Below, piece by piece: positions 19,198 through 31,751 of a DNA stretch of 64,000 nucleotides. The DNA comes from Sanderia malayensis (Eukaryota > Cnidaria > Scyphozoa > Semaeostomeae > Pelagiidae): the NCBI GenBank assembly GCA_013076295.1, contig RQOL01000900.1:36671-100670 (forward strand), in the 5' to 3' direction. The notes beneath the pieces are model-generated. The model worked only from the letters and a program-made list of their open reading frames with translations. It ran no database searches and was not told where the DNA came from. Each line of letters begins with the position of its first letter. Position 1 is the stretch's first letter. The position numbers and the translations under genes are program-made.

Positions 19198-19526
19198 TGA
19201 GTTCTATTTTGTTTCATTTGAGCTGGTTATTGTTTTATTATGCAAATCTTTGTGTTATTACTATGCGTTTATATTTGTGATTCCTGACATTTATTTTATT
19301 GTCCTAAATTTCAAATTTGATTCTCTAATTGCATATTTGCTTTTGTTTCCATTTCGTGTCTTTTCATTGCTTGGTATTGGATTCTGGCGTCAGCTCCAGA
19401 CTTGGTTGACACTGGTTTTCTTAGCCTACAATAAGGATTCTCTTGCGGGGGATTCAGAACCAAACATTTTTAAGGGAGTCTTTTAAGTCTCATATTGGCT
19501 GCTGCGCAGCAGACACAGGGAAATGG

Positions 19527-19775
19527 AATTAAAAATTAACCGAATACTTACGTATGAAGGGTAATTGTCATTCCATGACCTGTGGATGCAAGCAAGCAGT
19601 CAATGTGCCACTCCCTTTCCCTCCCTACTTGCTCTATTTTCTCCCTCAAAAACGTTTTCTTTCAAAAGTGAGTTCTCTGCGCGTGCGCCTCTCTCACATT
19701 GACTGCTTGCTTGCATCCACAGGTCATGGAATGACAATTACCCTTCATACGTAAGTATTCGGTCAATTTTTAATT
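19527..19775. mobile_element. Fold-back (hairpin) element, 81-bp near-perfect inverted arms
   Basis: The left arm 19527-19607 (AATTAAAAATTAACCGAATA outward) and right arm 19695-19775 (ending GGTCAATTTTTAATT) are reverse complements with almost no mismatch, around an 87-bp pyrimidine-rich loop. This is the shape of a MITE or fold-back transposon. No clear target-site duplication was found. Arms this similar imply recent origin or strong constraint. Sequence on either side (19200-19520, 19776-20570) holds nothing I recognise. Confidence 0.8.
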
Positions 19776-20640
19776 CTTGGGGGAGAGAGAAGACAACTTC
19801 CATTATTTCAAAATCACCCACCTGGGTTGAATGAAATCCTATTTGTAGAAGAGCATGAAAGATGGTTGACAAAATGTGTCGCTGATAGGTATTTCACGCT
19901 GAGACTTTACACTTATGGTAAAGACTATTGTCAGCAGGTAATATTGAAAGGCAAAGCAAGTCGAAGACACGAGCTGACAAAACTTGTACATTTCAAGAAT
20001 CAATAGAACAGAATGACAATGTTATTAAATGGCTCTATGCTAAATACTTTTGACCGAAAATGTTGAAAAAGTTCTTTTACTTGGGTATAAATTTGTGTGG
20101 TATGTTATATGTGGATTTGCATATATATCTATTACTAATTTTATCAGTTAATTGCTAAGGCCTAAATTGCTGCCACTGCAAAATAGCCTTTTTACAAAGA
20201 TCTTCTTTCTAAAAATTATTATTTCTAAATGGGAGACGATAAAACAAATCTTACCATTATATGAATCCTTTATTTTGTTGAGGTAAAATATCGACGTTCA
20301 TGAAAATGAAATAAATCCGCAAAAAAATAACTGAAAAGCAATAGGTCTCCATTATAATTTCCAGTTTTATACGTACAATGTGCGTGCATCAAATTCAAAA
20401 CAGTGACACAGTTATGGGCAGCCGAGATCAATAGAGTTATCATTCCAGACTTCTTATATACAGTTCACTGTACAGCGCATTATGAGCGCAGCGAATTCAA
20501 TTCAATTCAAAGCACTAATAAAGCACCTTGAATTCCTCCATGGTTTCAGACATCGAATTTATTTGAGCGAATTGAATTTTGGAGCAAAATTTTAAGTTCT
20601 TGAAGAAAAATTACTCAAAAATGGCGCCGACAAAGATGAG

Positions 20641-21945
20641 TTGCTCTTCCCAGTTGCAGGCTTTTTCTTTGGTTGTTATGTCAAAACATTTTCAATCCAC
20701 TCAAAAAGAGAAAGAAAAAAGGTGGAAGCTGGTGTATCGTTTGTTGTTGGAACATTTCCGGAACTGGAATCTGAAGTAGGCTTATCTTTTCAGCTCGTAC
20801 TTTTGGGGTTTAACCAACTCCAAATTGCTAGACCGATTTCACGAGGTTTTCAACGACTCCCAAGAATGCGAGGATGGTGGGATATGGTATGGAACAATTT
20901 CGATGACAAGCGTTTCAAAACCAACTTTTGTATCACAAAAGGGACATTTTTATATATATTTGGGGAGCTCAAAGATTTATTAACGAGAGAAACTATCTGC
21001 GAAGAGCCAGTGCCTCCAATGACAGATTGGCAGTATGCTTGTACAGGCTTGCTAGAGGTGATTATCTCCACATGATTGGCAAGCTGGTCTGTTTAGGGAC
21101 ATCAACTGTGTCTTTAATTGTGCAAGAAGTGTGCACTGCAGTGATTAATCGATTATGGAAACCCTTTGTTGGAATAAATATGCAAACAAAAATGGAACAG
21201 CTCAGAGAAAACATGACATCATTTGATGAATTATGGCAATTTCCCTACTCTTTTGGGGCACTTGATGGGTGCCATCTGCCCATGAAATGCACCAAAGGCG
21301 GAGCCGAGAGTGCAAAGGAATGTCATAATTTCAAAAATTTTTATTCCATTGTATTAATGGCCATTGTTGACGCCAGTTGATAACAGGTTTATGTGGGCAA
21401 GTAGTGGTTGTCCAGGCAACAGCCATGATGCAATCATTTTCCAGTCAACAGAGTTATACAGTAGGATAACAAATGAAAATTATCTTCCTGCTTGCTGTAT
21501 TAAGGATTCTGGAAGTGGAGTTTACCTAGTTCTTCATGGTTATTCTGCCTTCCCTTTTTTACCATGGTTAATGAAGCCTTGTGGAAATACCATTCTAACC
21601 CAGGAGCAGCAGTACTTTAACTATTGTCTTAGTAGAGCACAAATGGTGGTAGAGGGTGCGTTTGGGCAGCTTAAGAGGCGATGGAGGATCTTATTGAGGA
21701 AAAATGGATGCCACACTGAAACAATGACACTGATGTCGCTAGCCTGTATCATTCTTCATAATATGTGTATTGATTTAGAAGACCAGGGGATGAGGGCATG
21801 GGATTTAACCTTCGATCCAGAAACCCAGAAACGTTGCCCAAGAGAAGGGGTAAGAAATATCCTACATATGACCAGTTGCGGAAAATATCCTGGAAGTTCA
21901 CAAAAGGCCAAACAAATCCGAGACCATCTGAGGAACAAATTTTGA
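20641..21945 (+). pseudogene. PIF/Harbinger transposase (DDE_Tnp_4), two frameshifts
   Basis: Three overlapping frames (20641-21075, 20928-21380, 21364-21945) follow one protein. The N-terminal helical part includes GFQRLPRMRGWWDMVWNNF. The DDE residues are all present: FGALDGCHLPMK (D1), SGCPGNSHDAIIF (D2) and VVEGAFGQLKRRWRIL (E), followed by ACIILHNMCIDLED. Shifts fall near 21040 and 21375. Harbinger transposase cuts and pastes the element with 3-bp (TWA-type) duplications and usually needs a Myb-like partner, which lies convergently just downstream. Confidence 0.88.
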
Positions 21946-22049
21946 AATGAAAAGCTTCAACTGGATGATTAACTGAACACATGAACTTAAAATACAACAA
22001 GATATTTCTCATGGGTTACTTATGTATTACTTGTATGGGTTACTCAGTT

Positions 22050-22625
22050 TCAATCTTCTCTACTAACATATGACATCCATGTAGAATTATTTACTGGATA
22101 ATTGTTCCCAAAATTTCTTGATTGATTTCTTGATAGCAGGTATGAATTACCATATTCATGATTTTGTGGTTGTGGTTGTATTCGAGAAACAAATGTTGCT
22201 GGCTGCTGTGACACCATTTGCCCTTGCCCAGTGTTTCTAAATGTGGCCATCATTGTTTGAAGATATTGCATCTGCATCTCCATCATTCTTGTCTCGTGCT
22301 CCCTGCTTCTTTTGTTCTCTTCCTTTAAAAATTCAATCATTCCCTTTGACGGATCTTTTAATACAAATTTATTGACAGCAGTAACAGCCTCCTTCAGTAA
22401 ACTTGTAGATGTATCTTTCTTCGCTTGTTTTGAAGGATTCGGCACAAGTAGTCCGGTTCCTGGCGGAATTCCCACTTGCAATTTGAGGAGGATATTTAAT
22501 TTTATGCAAATGTGTTCTTTATAATGTCATAAACATAAATCTACCTGTTGGCCATTCTGAAATTACTTTTGGACTTCATCCAAGGTAAATTTTCAATCCA
22601 CAGCTTCCCCTCGATCAATTTTTAG
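22050..22625 (-). CDS. Myb/SANT-like partner of Harbinger transposase (partial)
   Basis: The final exon 22050-22481 gives a Gln/Asn-rich product with a helical stretch (EFLKEENKRSREHETRMMEM). An upstream exon-like piece at about 22545-22625 reads WIENLPWMKSKSNFRMAN before a GT donor at 22543-22544. That is typical of the trihelix/Myb region in Harbinger accessory proteins. The N-terminal DNA-binding exon was not traced. It is convergent with the transposase, the usual Harbinger arrangement. Sequence 22630-23000 holds nothing I recognise. Confidence 0.6.
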
Positions 22626-23002
22626 ATGCGCAATTTTTTCCAACGAGATTATGACTAAGGCGAGGCTCACGTCAAAGAGAGGCAAATATTTAGGGGGTCC
22701 TTTATTGTGTTAAAAGAAAAAAATGGAAATTAACTGATTCAAATTATGCCGATAAGCACTTATTCTTGGCAATGTAATGTTTTTATATTATGTATTGTAT
22801 TATTAGTGCTATATAAAGTTAATTAAGAAAATTTTATCACCAAAGATGGCTTATCTGAATCATTTTTGTAATTATCCTATGCCTAAGGATAACCCCCAGA
22901 AAAATATATTGACGTATTTCCTACAGAAATTGTCAGTTTTTTTAAAGGAAACTATTTTAAGAAATCTTTTCTTGCACTTTTGACTACAATAAGAAAGTAT
23001 GT

Positions 23003-23876
23003 TTATAACATAGCCATAGGCCCACTGAGAGGGGGGCAAGGGGGGGGCAAAACTTCAACGCATCTACTTGAAGTATTTAACATGTTGCAAGTCTTGCCTT
23101 TTTTGAGTGAATAGGGTAAAGTACGAGTCGACAATAGTTCATCATTCGTTCTCAACATCAGACGCGTTTTCATCTTCAGAATCAGTGCCCAGTGATTCCT
23201 GATCTTCTTCTTCGTTTTCTTCTTCTGAGCGCGCTCCATGGAATCGTTTCCAATTTCCTCGTTCTCGCAATTTCCACATTCGCAAAGATCTGTGCATTTC
23301 AAACCATGAGAATGGCAAGCACAGTTTCCATCCTTGCATTTTGACCTTTTGCACTTTTTGGATGGATTCGGATGCTGGTTTTTGTGTCATCCAAGTCACT
23401 TCCAACGCGTTTTCATTGTTAATCTTCCATCCATAGCCGTTGGGAGAAGGAATAGCTGGATTGCTCTCTAAAGCAGCCTTTGCTATAGCTGTACAGTAAG
23501 ATACTCGTTGACAATGCAAATACAGCTCGTCTGATGTTGGAGGAAATTGCTGTGGCTCTGGTATTTTTCCTTTGTTCCTGCAAAACTTCAAATGCCTTGC
23601 TTCGTTTACATCTGCAGTCTTCCTTAGGCCATAAAGAATGCAAACGAATTCTTGGATGGATTGAAACAGGTCTGCATCGAACTCAAATAGATCTCCCAGC
23701 AAAGTAAACACTTCTTGGAATTTCGGATTCAAACAACAATGCCTGAAGATTCGGAATATAGGCTGCAGCAAGTGCATTACTCTTTGCAGTGTACGCTGGA
23801 GATTTTGCTGCAGCAGATATACAGGGGTCTGCTGCAGCAAAGGTCCTGTTTCCTTTCTCTCTTTTTCCGTGTATAT
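23003..23876 (-). pseudogene. C-terminal tail of a transposon-type Cys-rich protein
   Basis: Residues such as FVCILYGLRKTADVNEARHLKF, then PPTSDELYLHCQRVSYC and NGYGWKINNENALEVTWM, match a conserved tail I recall from many uncharacterised invertebrate proteins. In those, a Cys-rich end (C-x-C repeats) follows. Here the Cys-rich end (MKCTDLCECGNCENEE) lies in a different frame after about 23300, so a frameshift is present. An acidic end follows (SEEENEEEDQESLGTDSEDE). The upstream part is cut by the element at 23878. Function is unknown. Confidence 0.5.
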
Positions 23877-23877
23877 A

Positions 23878-24946
23878 CACTTAGTGAGCATAAGTTATAC
23901 ACCACCGGATAAAAAATGGCGTCTTAAAGTGGCCCGAGGCCTGAGGAAGAAAGTTTACATAACAATATATAAATACCAAACGTCTTTCATTAGCGAACTT
24001 CTTTAGCAGAACTATACTCAGAATTCCATAAATTTCAGGTGAAAACATATTTCAACTATATCATATTGTTTTATAATAAAATTTAAAGAAAACTGCAAAG
24101 AGGTTCCTTAAAAAATGTTCAATAAAATTTATCGAAGTGGAGTAATTAAAACGCCAATAATTATAATTTCTTTCACTGAAAGCCACGCAAATTCTCTCTC
24201 CTTTAAAAGAGAATGTTTTACAATTTTGAAAAATATAAAAATTTTTCATGTAACTGTCTTGACCTTTTATGATTCCAGGTTTAAGTCTTTGTTTATCATT
24301 TTACGAATGTGATTTGACAAAACCTATTTTTCCATAATTTATTTTCCAGAGAAAAAAAGAAGTTTTAGCGCCATAACAAAACATCTGACATGGATATTCC
24401 TATAATTTGTTTCAAATGCTATAATTTGATATAATTTTTAAGGGCATAATAGTTTCTGAAGTGAACAAAAATTTTATTTTTTAAAACCCACTCTGAAATT
24501 TGAAAGAAAAAACATGCCCTTCCCAAGTGGTAAAAAAAGACTTAAACCTGGAATTAGAAAAGGTCCAGCTACATGAAAAATTTATATATTTTTCAAAATT
24601 TTAAAACATTTTCTTCTCAATGAGAGAGAATTTGCGTGGCTTTGAGTGAAAGAAATGATAACCATTGGCGTTTTAATTACTCCGCTTCAATAAATTTTTG
24701 TGAAAATGTTTTAAAAGATCTATTTGCAGTTTTCTTTAAACATTTTCATAAAGCAGTATGATATAGTTTAAATTATGTTTTCTTTTCAATATTTATGAAA
24801 TTTTGAGCTTATTTCTTCTAAAGAAATTTGCAATTGAAACCCGTTTGGTATTTATATATTGTTATGTAAATTTTCTTGCTTGGGCCACGGATGACTTTTA
24901 GACACCATTTTTTATCCAGTGGTGCGTAACTTATGCTCATTAAGTG
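23878..24946. mobile_element. TA-flanked element with ~450-bp terminal inverted repeats
   Basis: The left end CACTTAGTGAGCATAAGTTA (23878) and right end ACTTATGCTCATTAAGTG (to 24946) are inverted copies. Similarity continues inward for several hundred bp on both sides; for example AACAATATATAAATACCAAA pairs with TTTGGTATTTATATATTGTT. TA lies immediately outside both ends (23876-23877, 24947-24948), consistent with a Tc1/mariner-type TA duplication. No coding capacity is seen, so it is a non-autonomous long-TIR element inserted at the broken end of the neighbouring gene. Confidence 0.8.
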
Positions 24947-25294
24947 TAGTATTTAAAGAATCAAACAAATGTTGTCTGAACACATGTTCTTCGAGACGAT
25001 TTAGTTCACCTAGTCCGTGTTCACAAAAAATTATCGAGAACACTTGCAAGCTTTCAAGAAATGGATGCAAGACAGATCAGCTTCCAAGAATATCTATGTT
25101 AACATGGATTAAATGAAAGGTAAGATTATTTTTTAGAATGCTAGCTTTGATTTCACTCCAAAAATGTGACACACAAACAATGGCGTAGACAGGAGCAGTA
25201 GACAGTAGATATAATCGTAGGTAACTGAACTGAGTATGTATTCAAGTGCTATTTTTCAAAGTCTTATTTTTGGACCGGATACAGGCAGCATTGC

Positions 25295-27423
25295 CTATTT
25301 CATTAAAATGCGCTCAAGGTCAACGTTATCACTTAAGTCTTTTTCGCATGCCAATGTCATAAGGCTTTGAAACCGGTCCTGGCTGCTTGTAGTGCGAATA
25401 CGGCTTTTTATAAGTTTGAGCTTTGAAAAGCTTCTCTCGCATGAAGCTGATGTCACTGGAGCAGTGAGTATAAGATTGAAACATCTCAATGTCAATGGAA
25501 AGATATTTTTGTATTTTAAACAATAATTAAAGACATCAGGAATTGAAGTGATGTCTGGTTTTGTCATTGAGCAATGATTGCGGAAAACATTTAATTCCAC
25601 TGCCAGTGAATCTTGGTCTGGTTGTGCATTGTTCGGGAACAACTGAGTCAATAGTGACACATCGTTGGCTGGCATTTCCTTTTGAAATGGAGGTTTCAAG
25701 AGAGACATCGCAGACTAGATGATTTTAAAGGCAATTTTTAAACTATCATAATAAATAATACTTGGGCGTCAATCACTTGGAGAAATTCTTTCCTGTAATG
25801 CTCTTTTAGATCCAGATGAATAGCATTGTTTGCATTGTCGTCTATTCTCCGTGGCACAACTCTTTTTCTGTAGTGCTTTGCAAACTCGGATTGAGCATTG
25901 ATGCCATGTTTGGCACTGAAAACAATAGCAGCTTCGATTTGAAGATTCCTGTTGTCTTCGTTATTCCTCAAATATTTCAAAATGTTGATGGTCGCATTAA
26001 GAGCTTCTAAAGCATCGATAATGTTTAGGTCAATAGTTTGAATTTGTTTTGTTAATATTTTGGTTTTCAACATCACATTCCACATAAAATTCTCAGCGCA
26101 AGTGCACCTTCTATCTCTTTATCCTTTGCTGCTTTTTGCAACTCCATGTAGTGCTTAGTACTCGAGGTAAAGAAAACATATATCATGTCCAAAACATCAA
26201 ACATGGCTGCGATGACGACACTTGCTTCGCATCTATGTTCCACAGTTGTGTTGATCCTGTGTGAGAGGCAAGGAAAATATGATATCGTCCTTTCAAGATA
26301 CTGCGACATCTTTGCTTGACATCCCTTGAACTTGCCTGACATAGAAGATGTATAAATCATAAGACTGAAAAACAATTGATTCAGTGCTGATTTCTTTTTT
26401 GCGAAGCAAAAGTGCTTGTCCATCACCTGTCTTTTTGTTGACGTCATTCATGTCAACCAGTCGTTCATGGATAGCACCAGAAGGAGTAACATAACGTAAA
26501 ACTACAGAAAGCTGGTCAAGATGTGAAGCATCTGAGGTAGTGTCGGCCATAACTGCAATAAACTGTGCAGTTTCAATTTCTGCCTTAAATTTCTCACTCA
26601 TATCGTCAGACAAGAGCTGCAAGAATTCATTCTGTGAATGCCAGTTCAGATATGTTGCACGTTGCAGACGCTTTTCAGCTTCACCTAGCCAATGTCTCAA
26701 TGCTGGGGAATGCCTGGCAACGAGGAGAACTAAATGATGGAAATTACCATTTGCATCGTTTTCAGAGCCATTTCCTCATAAAGACAAACCTTGGCGGGCC
26801 AGGACGCATGCAATATCTATCAGAATCTTGATAGCTTCTCCATTTATTTGCTTTTCTGCTTCTGCTTCTGTGCAAAGATTCACGTTTTCGTTATCCATTA
26901 TGTTGTTTATGTGTTGAAACTTGCGTTGAAATGCAACCAATGCATCTAAGGAAGCTTTATGGCTATTGCTTGAGAAGTGACCTGACAACTTTCCTTGCTT
27001 GCATTTCCCTCTGCCTTTCATCTTGTGCCACTGACGGATTCCTTTCACTGTCCAAGCATCGTCAGACTTCTCGTGACCAACTCCTGTTGGAAATAACTGG
27101 CAGACGAAACAAAATGCGGCATCTTTGACAATGGAATATTCCAGATGGGGAAACTCATGGAACCAATCTGAATTAAGCCTGCATTGCTTTAATTGATTAA
27201 TCTCCTTATTTCGAGGATACAATCCAAGTTTGGGTTAAAATGGCCCTAAAGTTATCATAAATTCTCTATCTTCGTCAGTTACAATTGTGCGCCTGCTGCC
27301 AGGATCTTTATTGATGGGAATAAACTCATTTACTTTTGCTGCACAAGGCGTTAGACTAATTTCTTGCAACTGGTTGAGACTTTTCTTTGCATCTGTTAAA
27401 AGGGCAGATGAAGCTGCTTTCAT
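25295..27423 (-). pseudogene. hAT transposase, ZMYM/DUF4371-like, in at least five frame fragments
   Basis: Read from 27423 down, the N-terminal fragment 27235-27423 comes first, then a TTF-type zinc finger at 26776-27222 (FPHLEYSIVKDAAFCFVCQL, GKLSGHFSSNSHKASL). The catalytic start at 26293-26700 has the first Asp in VMADTTSDASHLDQLSV. Further fragments are 26073-26447 (CLSHRINTTVEHRC) and 25738-26085. The dimerisation region at 25295-25708 has APVTSASCERSFSKLKLIKS. hAT transposases move elements with 8-bp duplications; this copy is clearly dead. Lower-complexity frames at 27591-27924 may be further N-terminal remains. 24950-25290 shows nothing else. Confidence 0.85.
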
Positions 27424-27939
27424 CTTTCTAACTAATCATCTCTTCCAAGAGAACGCTGGGTTGCGGAGAATCAATTACCGAAGCTTTATGGACAATTCTC
27501 TCACACACAGAAACATGTTCACACAGAAATTTCAACCCTCCAATGCAGGAAATCGAAGATATTGGAACATCGTCTTCTTTCTGTACAGCGTCACCTGAGT
27601 CTCAATCCCTCTGTTTGCTCTGCATCTGATACTACTTCCTCGCACAAACCCAGCCTTTGTCTTTTTTCTTGCTTACTTGCATTCTCATCTACTGTCTCCG
27701 AAAAACACATCATCCACATTTCTTTTTTGGTATAACGCATATGCTTTTCTTGTACTTGAACCTGGACATTCTTTCTTTTGATTTTTATCCATTTCATCTG
27801 CTTCTTCAGCATTCGAATGTGTCGCTGCTTTTAATGATGATACTTTTTCGACAGTTTTGCTTTCTGTATTTTGGAAAAGAGCCAGCTGGAAATTACGGGA
27901 TAATAATACTGAGTGGAGACACATAATAGTACTAAGCTA

Positions 27940-28252
27940 GGGGTCATCACTCGCTTCGCTCGATCGCCCCATCCCGTCAAGTAAAAAAAGCTTAATCTTA
28001 TTGGCACGCCTCGCGCGCTGCATTCGCTCCCGCTCATGCCCATACATACATACATACATACATACATACATACATACCTACATTCATACATACATACATA
28101 CATACATACCTACATACATACATACTTACAAACATGAGCCCGTCAAGTAAACAATGCTTAATCTGGTTGGCGCGTTCCGCGTGCTGCATTCGCTACCGCT
28201 CATGCCCATACATACATACATGCATACATACATACATACATACATACTACAT
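27940..28252 (+). repeat. Two GC-hairpin modules each followed by a (CATA)n microsatellite
   Basis: The modules at about 27955-28050 and 28137-28210 contain CCCGTCAAGTAAA, a GC-rich hairpin and GCATTCGCTCCCGCTCATGC (GCATTCGCTACCGCTCATGC in the second), then CATACATACATA. They are inverted copies of the window's first 118 bp. The repeated association indicates that the microsatellite belongs to the element end. Confidence 0.75.
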
Positions 28253-28835
28253 ACATACCCTACAATACATACCCTACATACATACCCTACAATACATACC
28301 ATACAATACATACCCTACAATACCTACCCTACAATACATACCCTACAATACATATCCTACAATACATACCCTACAATACATACCCTGCAATACCTACCCT
28401 ACAATACATACCGTACAAAAAAATACCCTACAATACATATCCTACAATACATACCCTACAATACATACCCTACAATACATACCATACAATACATACCCTA
28501 CAATACCTACCCTACAATACATACCCTACAATACATATCCTACAATACATACCCTACAATACATACCCTGCAATACCTACCCTACAATACATACCCTACA
28601 ATAAATACCCTACAATACATATCCTACAATACATACCCTACAATACATACCCTACAATACATACCCTACAATACAAACCCTACAATTTATACCCTACAAT
28701 ACATACCCTACTATACATACCCTACTATACATACCCTACCATACATGCCCTACTATACATACCCTACTATGCATACCCTACTATAAATACCCTACTATAA
28801 ATACCCTACTATACATACCTTACTATACATACTAC
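28253..28835. repeat. 14-bp minisatellite (CCCTACAATACATA)n
   Basis: About 40 copies of CCCTACAATACATA with drift toward CCCTACTATACATA at the right end. It is evidently derived from the adjoining CATA microsatellite. Long Tyr/Thr/Pro open frames across it are period artefacts. Confidence 0.95.
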
Positions 28836-30256
28836 GACGTAACATTTCTAAAGAAAGTAAAGGTGGGAGGTCGAATCTTCCCCCTAGCAAGCGACCGCCC
28901 CACACCTATGCTGCTCCCTGAAAGCCGTTTCTGAAAGTTGATAATTTCAGTGTGAAGTTTGAAAAAAATAGTTACTTTCAAAAACCTAATCCATCCTGGA
29001 AAATTTAAACTCAATCTGTAATAAAAAATATATCAAACTGTAGCTAAGGAAACAGCGAACACGTTGCAAATAGTCTCACCTCTTAACTAAATAATACTGA
29101 ATTCTTAGAGACCATTTAGTGGAAGTGGTTTGAATGAAATTTCGGAGCCGTGCAAAAAGCAAAACTTCTGAACACACTTTAGCAAGTAAAAATAGTATTT
29201 ACCGTGGCAAATGGTGACCCAGTTGAACTAAAAAAAAACCAACATGAAGGTAATATGTTGGGGAACAATTATCGAAAGTGTTTGGGTAAAAAATAATCAA
29301 TTGTGGCAGGCAAAAATTGAATTTTCGCAAATGCAAAAACAATGCGTGTTGCGTGAAAAATTGCTCCTTCCCGAGTGAAAAGCAACTTTGCTGGAAATCG
29401 TAAAAAAACAACAACAAAAAAAAACAACACATTATTTTAGTTGTGTTAGCAGACAACACTTGTCAAAAATTTAAATGGGAAAAATCGTGCAAATAGGGCC
29501 GGAAAAATTCAAAACTTTGACCATGGCCTAAGCGTTGTTAGCATGCCGAAGCAACAATGGCGGTCGCCTGTTACAAAACCTAACCTAAACCTACAACTAT
29601 TTCATTCGAAAAACAAAACAAAGCTATCACCTGTGTTCTCTATTGTTTCCTGCAACTCTCCAGGGGTTTTTCAAACAATTAAGAGCTCTTTACAAAGATA
29701 ATTCAGCTGGTAAAACACTTTGAAAGGCGCCCACCTCACTTTTTCTGTACCAAAACAAAACACGCGTCTTCTCCAAAAGTACCTGCTGCCTGCCGAGGGC
29801 AAATTTGCATGATAACAAAAAACGCGTCACTGTTCACGTGAAGTTGCGAAAGAGCCAATCAAATTGCAGGAAAAGGCGAAACGGGTCACGTGAAGAGCGA
29901 ATACTCTTTTCGAAAATGGAGTCGGGACGCGAATTTGGAAGTTTCGCCAGCGTAAACCGTTGTTTTTTCGTGATAGCACAATTAGTGGAATAATTAATGG
30001 AATAACTCAAAAATTCTTTTAAAATAGGCTTCCAAAAATAGATAACTTTTGTCTATTCTAGAAACGGAGGCTTTCCATGCAAGTGCCAACCTTGTCCTCC
30101 TCCATTCAAAAAAGCCTTGTTGATTACACGGTTCGCCGTTTCGGCCCATTGTTTTCGGGCATTCGACCTATTGTTTCGGGTCGAATCTATTGTTTTTGGC
30201 AGAGTTTCGCCACCGTCACGTGACATCACAGAATAGTAATATTAGACTATGATGGC
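28836..30256. other. No recognised feature
   Basis: About 1.4 kb of ordinary-looking sequence without a supported gene; only short non-conserved frames are seen. It ends at the GC-rich hairpin that precedes the satellite block. Confidence 0.6.
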
Positions 30257-30284
30257 TGGCGCGCTTTGCGCGCCACCTCCTTAG
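30257..30284 (+). other. GC hairpin before satellite D (Helitron-3'-end-like), variant
   Basis: TGGCGCGCTTTGCGCGCCA followed by CCTCCTTAG|T. It is the same hairpin-plus-tail seen at 51399 and 58779, but with TTAG in place of CTAG. All three copies abut the first unit of a 61-bp satellite array. Confidence 0.5.
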
Positions 30285-31751
30285 TATGTTGGCCTTCGAT
30301 GTGAGTGGAACAGCGATCTTCATAAAAAGTAGGGTGGGTTTCCGTTGTTTTGGCCTTTGATCTGAGTGAAACAGCGATCTTCAACAGAAGTGGGGTGGGT
30401 TTCTGTTGTTTTGGCCTTCGACCTGAGTGGGATAGCGATCTTCATAAAAAGTAGGGTGGGTTTCCGTTGTTTGGCCTTTGATCTGAGTGAAACAGCGATC
30501 TTCAACAGAAGTGGGGTGTGTTTCTGTTGTTTTGGCCTTCGACCTGAGTGGGATAGCGATCTTCATAAAAAGTAGGGTGGGTTTCTGTTGTTTTGGCCTT
30601 TGATCTGAGTGAAACAGCGATCTTCAACAGAAGTGGGGTGGGTTTCTGTTGTTTTGGCCTTCGACCTGAGTGGGATAGCGATCTTCATAAAAAGTAGGGT
30701 GGGTTTCCGTTGTTTTGGCCTTTGATCTGAGTGAAACAGCGATCTTCAACAGAAGTGGGGTGGGTTTCTGTTGTTTTGGCCTTTGACCTGAGTGGGATAG
30801 CGATCTTCATAAAAAGTAGGGTGGGTTTCTGTTGTTTTGGCCTTTGATCTGAGTGAAACAGCGATCTTCAACAGAAGTGGGGTGGGTTTCTGTTGTTTTG
30901 GCCTTCGACCTGAGTGGGATAGCGATCTTCATAAAAAGTAGGGTGGGTTTCCGTTGTTTTGGCCTTTGATCTGAGTGAAACAGCGATCTTCAACAGAAGT
31001 GGGGTGGGTTTCTGTTGTTTTGGCCTTCGACCTGAGTGGGATAGCGATCTTCATAAAAAGTAGGGTGGGTTTCTGTTGTTTTGGCCTTCGATCTGAGTGA
31101 AACAGCGATCTTCAACAGAAGTGGGGTGGGTTTCTGTTGTTTTGGCCTTCGACCTGAGTGGGATAGCGATCTTCATAAAAAGTAGGGTGGGTTTCTGTTG
31201 TTTTGGCCTTTGATCTGAGTGAAACAGCGATCTTCAACAGAAGTGGGGTGGGTTTCTGTTGTTTTGGCCTTCGACCTGAGTGGGATAGCGATCTTCATAA
31301 AAAGTAGGGTGGGTTTCCGTTGTTTTGGCCTTTGATCTGAGTGAAACAGCGATCTTCAACAGAAGTGGGGTGGGTTTCTGTTGTTTTGGCCTTCGACCTG
31401 AGTGGGATAGCGATCTTCATAAAAAGTAGGGTGGGTTTCCGTTGTTTTGGCCTTTGATCTGAGTGAAACAGCGATCTTCAACAGAAGTGGGGTGGGTTTC
31501 TGTTGTTTTGGCCTTCGACCTGAGTGGGATAGCGATCTTCATAAAAAGTAGGGTGGGTTTCTGTTGTTTGGCCTTTGATCTGAGTGAAACAGCGATCTTC
31601 AACAGAAGTGGGGTGGGTTTCTGTTGTTTTGGCCTTCGACCTGAGTGGGATAGCGATCTTCATAAAAAGTAGGGTGGGTTTCCGTTGTTTTGGCCTTTGA
31701 TCTGAGTGAAACAGCGATCTTCAACAGAAGTGGGGTGGGTTTCTGTTGTTT
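30285..31751 (+). repeat. Satellite D, main block: ~61-bp units in a 122-bp higher-order repeat
   Basis: About 24 units alternate regularly between two variants, one with TTCATAAAAAGTAGGGTGGG after GACCTGAGTGGGATAGCG and one with TTCAACAGAAGTGGGGTGGG after GATCTGAGTGAAACAGCG. Dimers of about 122 bp are almost identical, indicating recent homogenisation. The other arrays in the window are more diverged and mostly lack this alternation. Confidence 0.95.

Noticed and set aside
20579..20779. 66-aa frame before the Harbinger transposase
   Set aside because: Out of frame with the transposase and without recognised similarity; probably part of the element's 5' non-coding or shifted N-terminus.
28134..28786. 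Two long plus-strand frames rich in Tyr, Thr, Pro and Ile
   Set aside because: They are translations of the 14-bp minisatellite; the 14-nt unit keeps frames open without coding.
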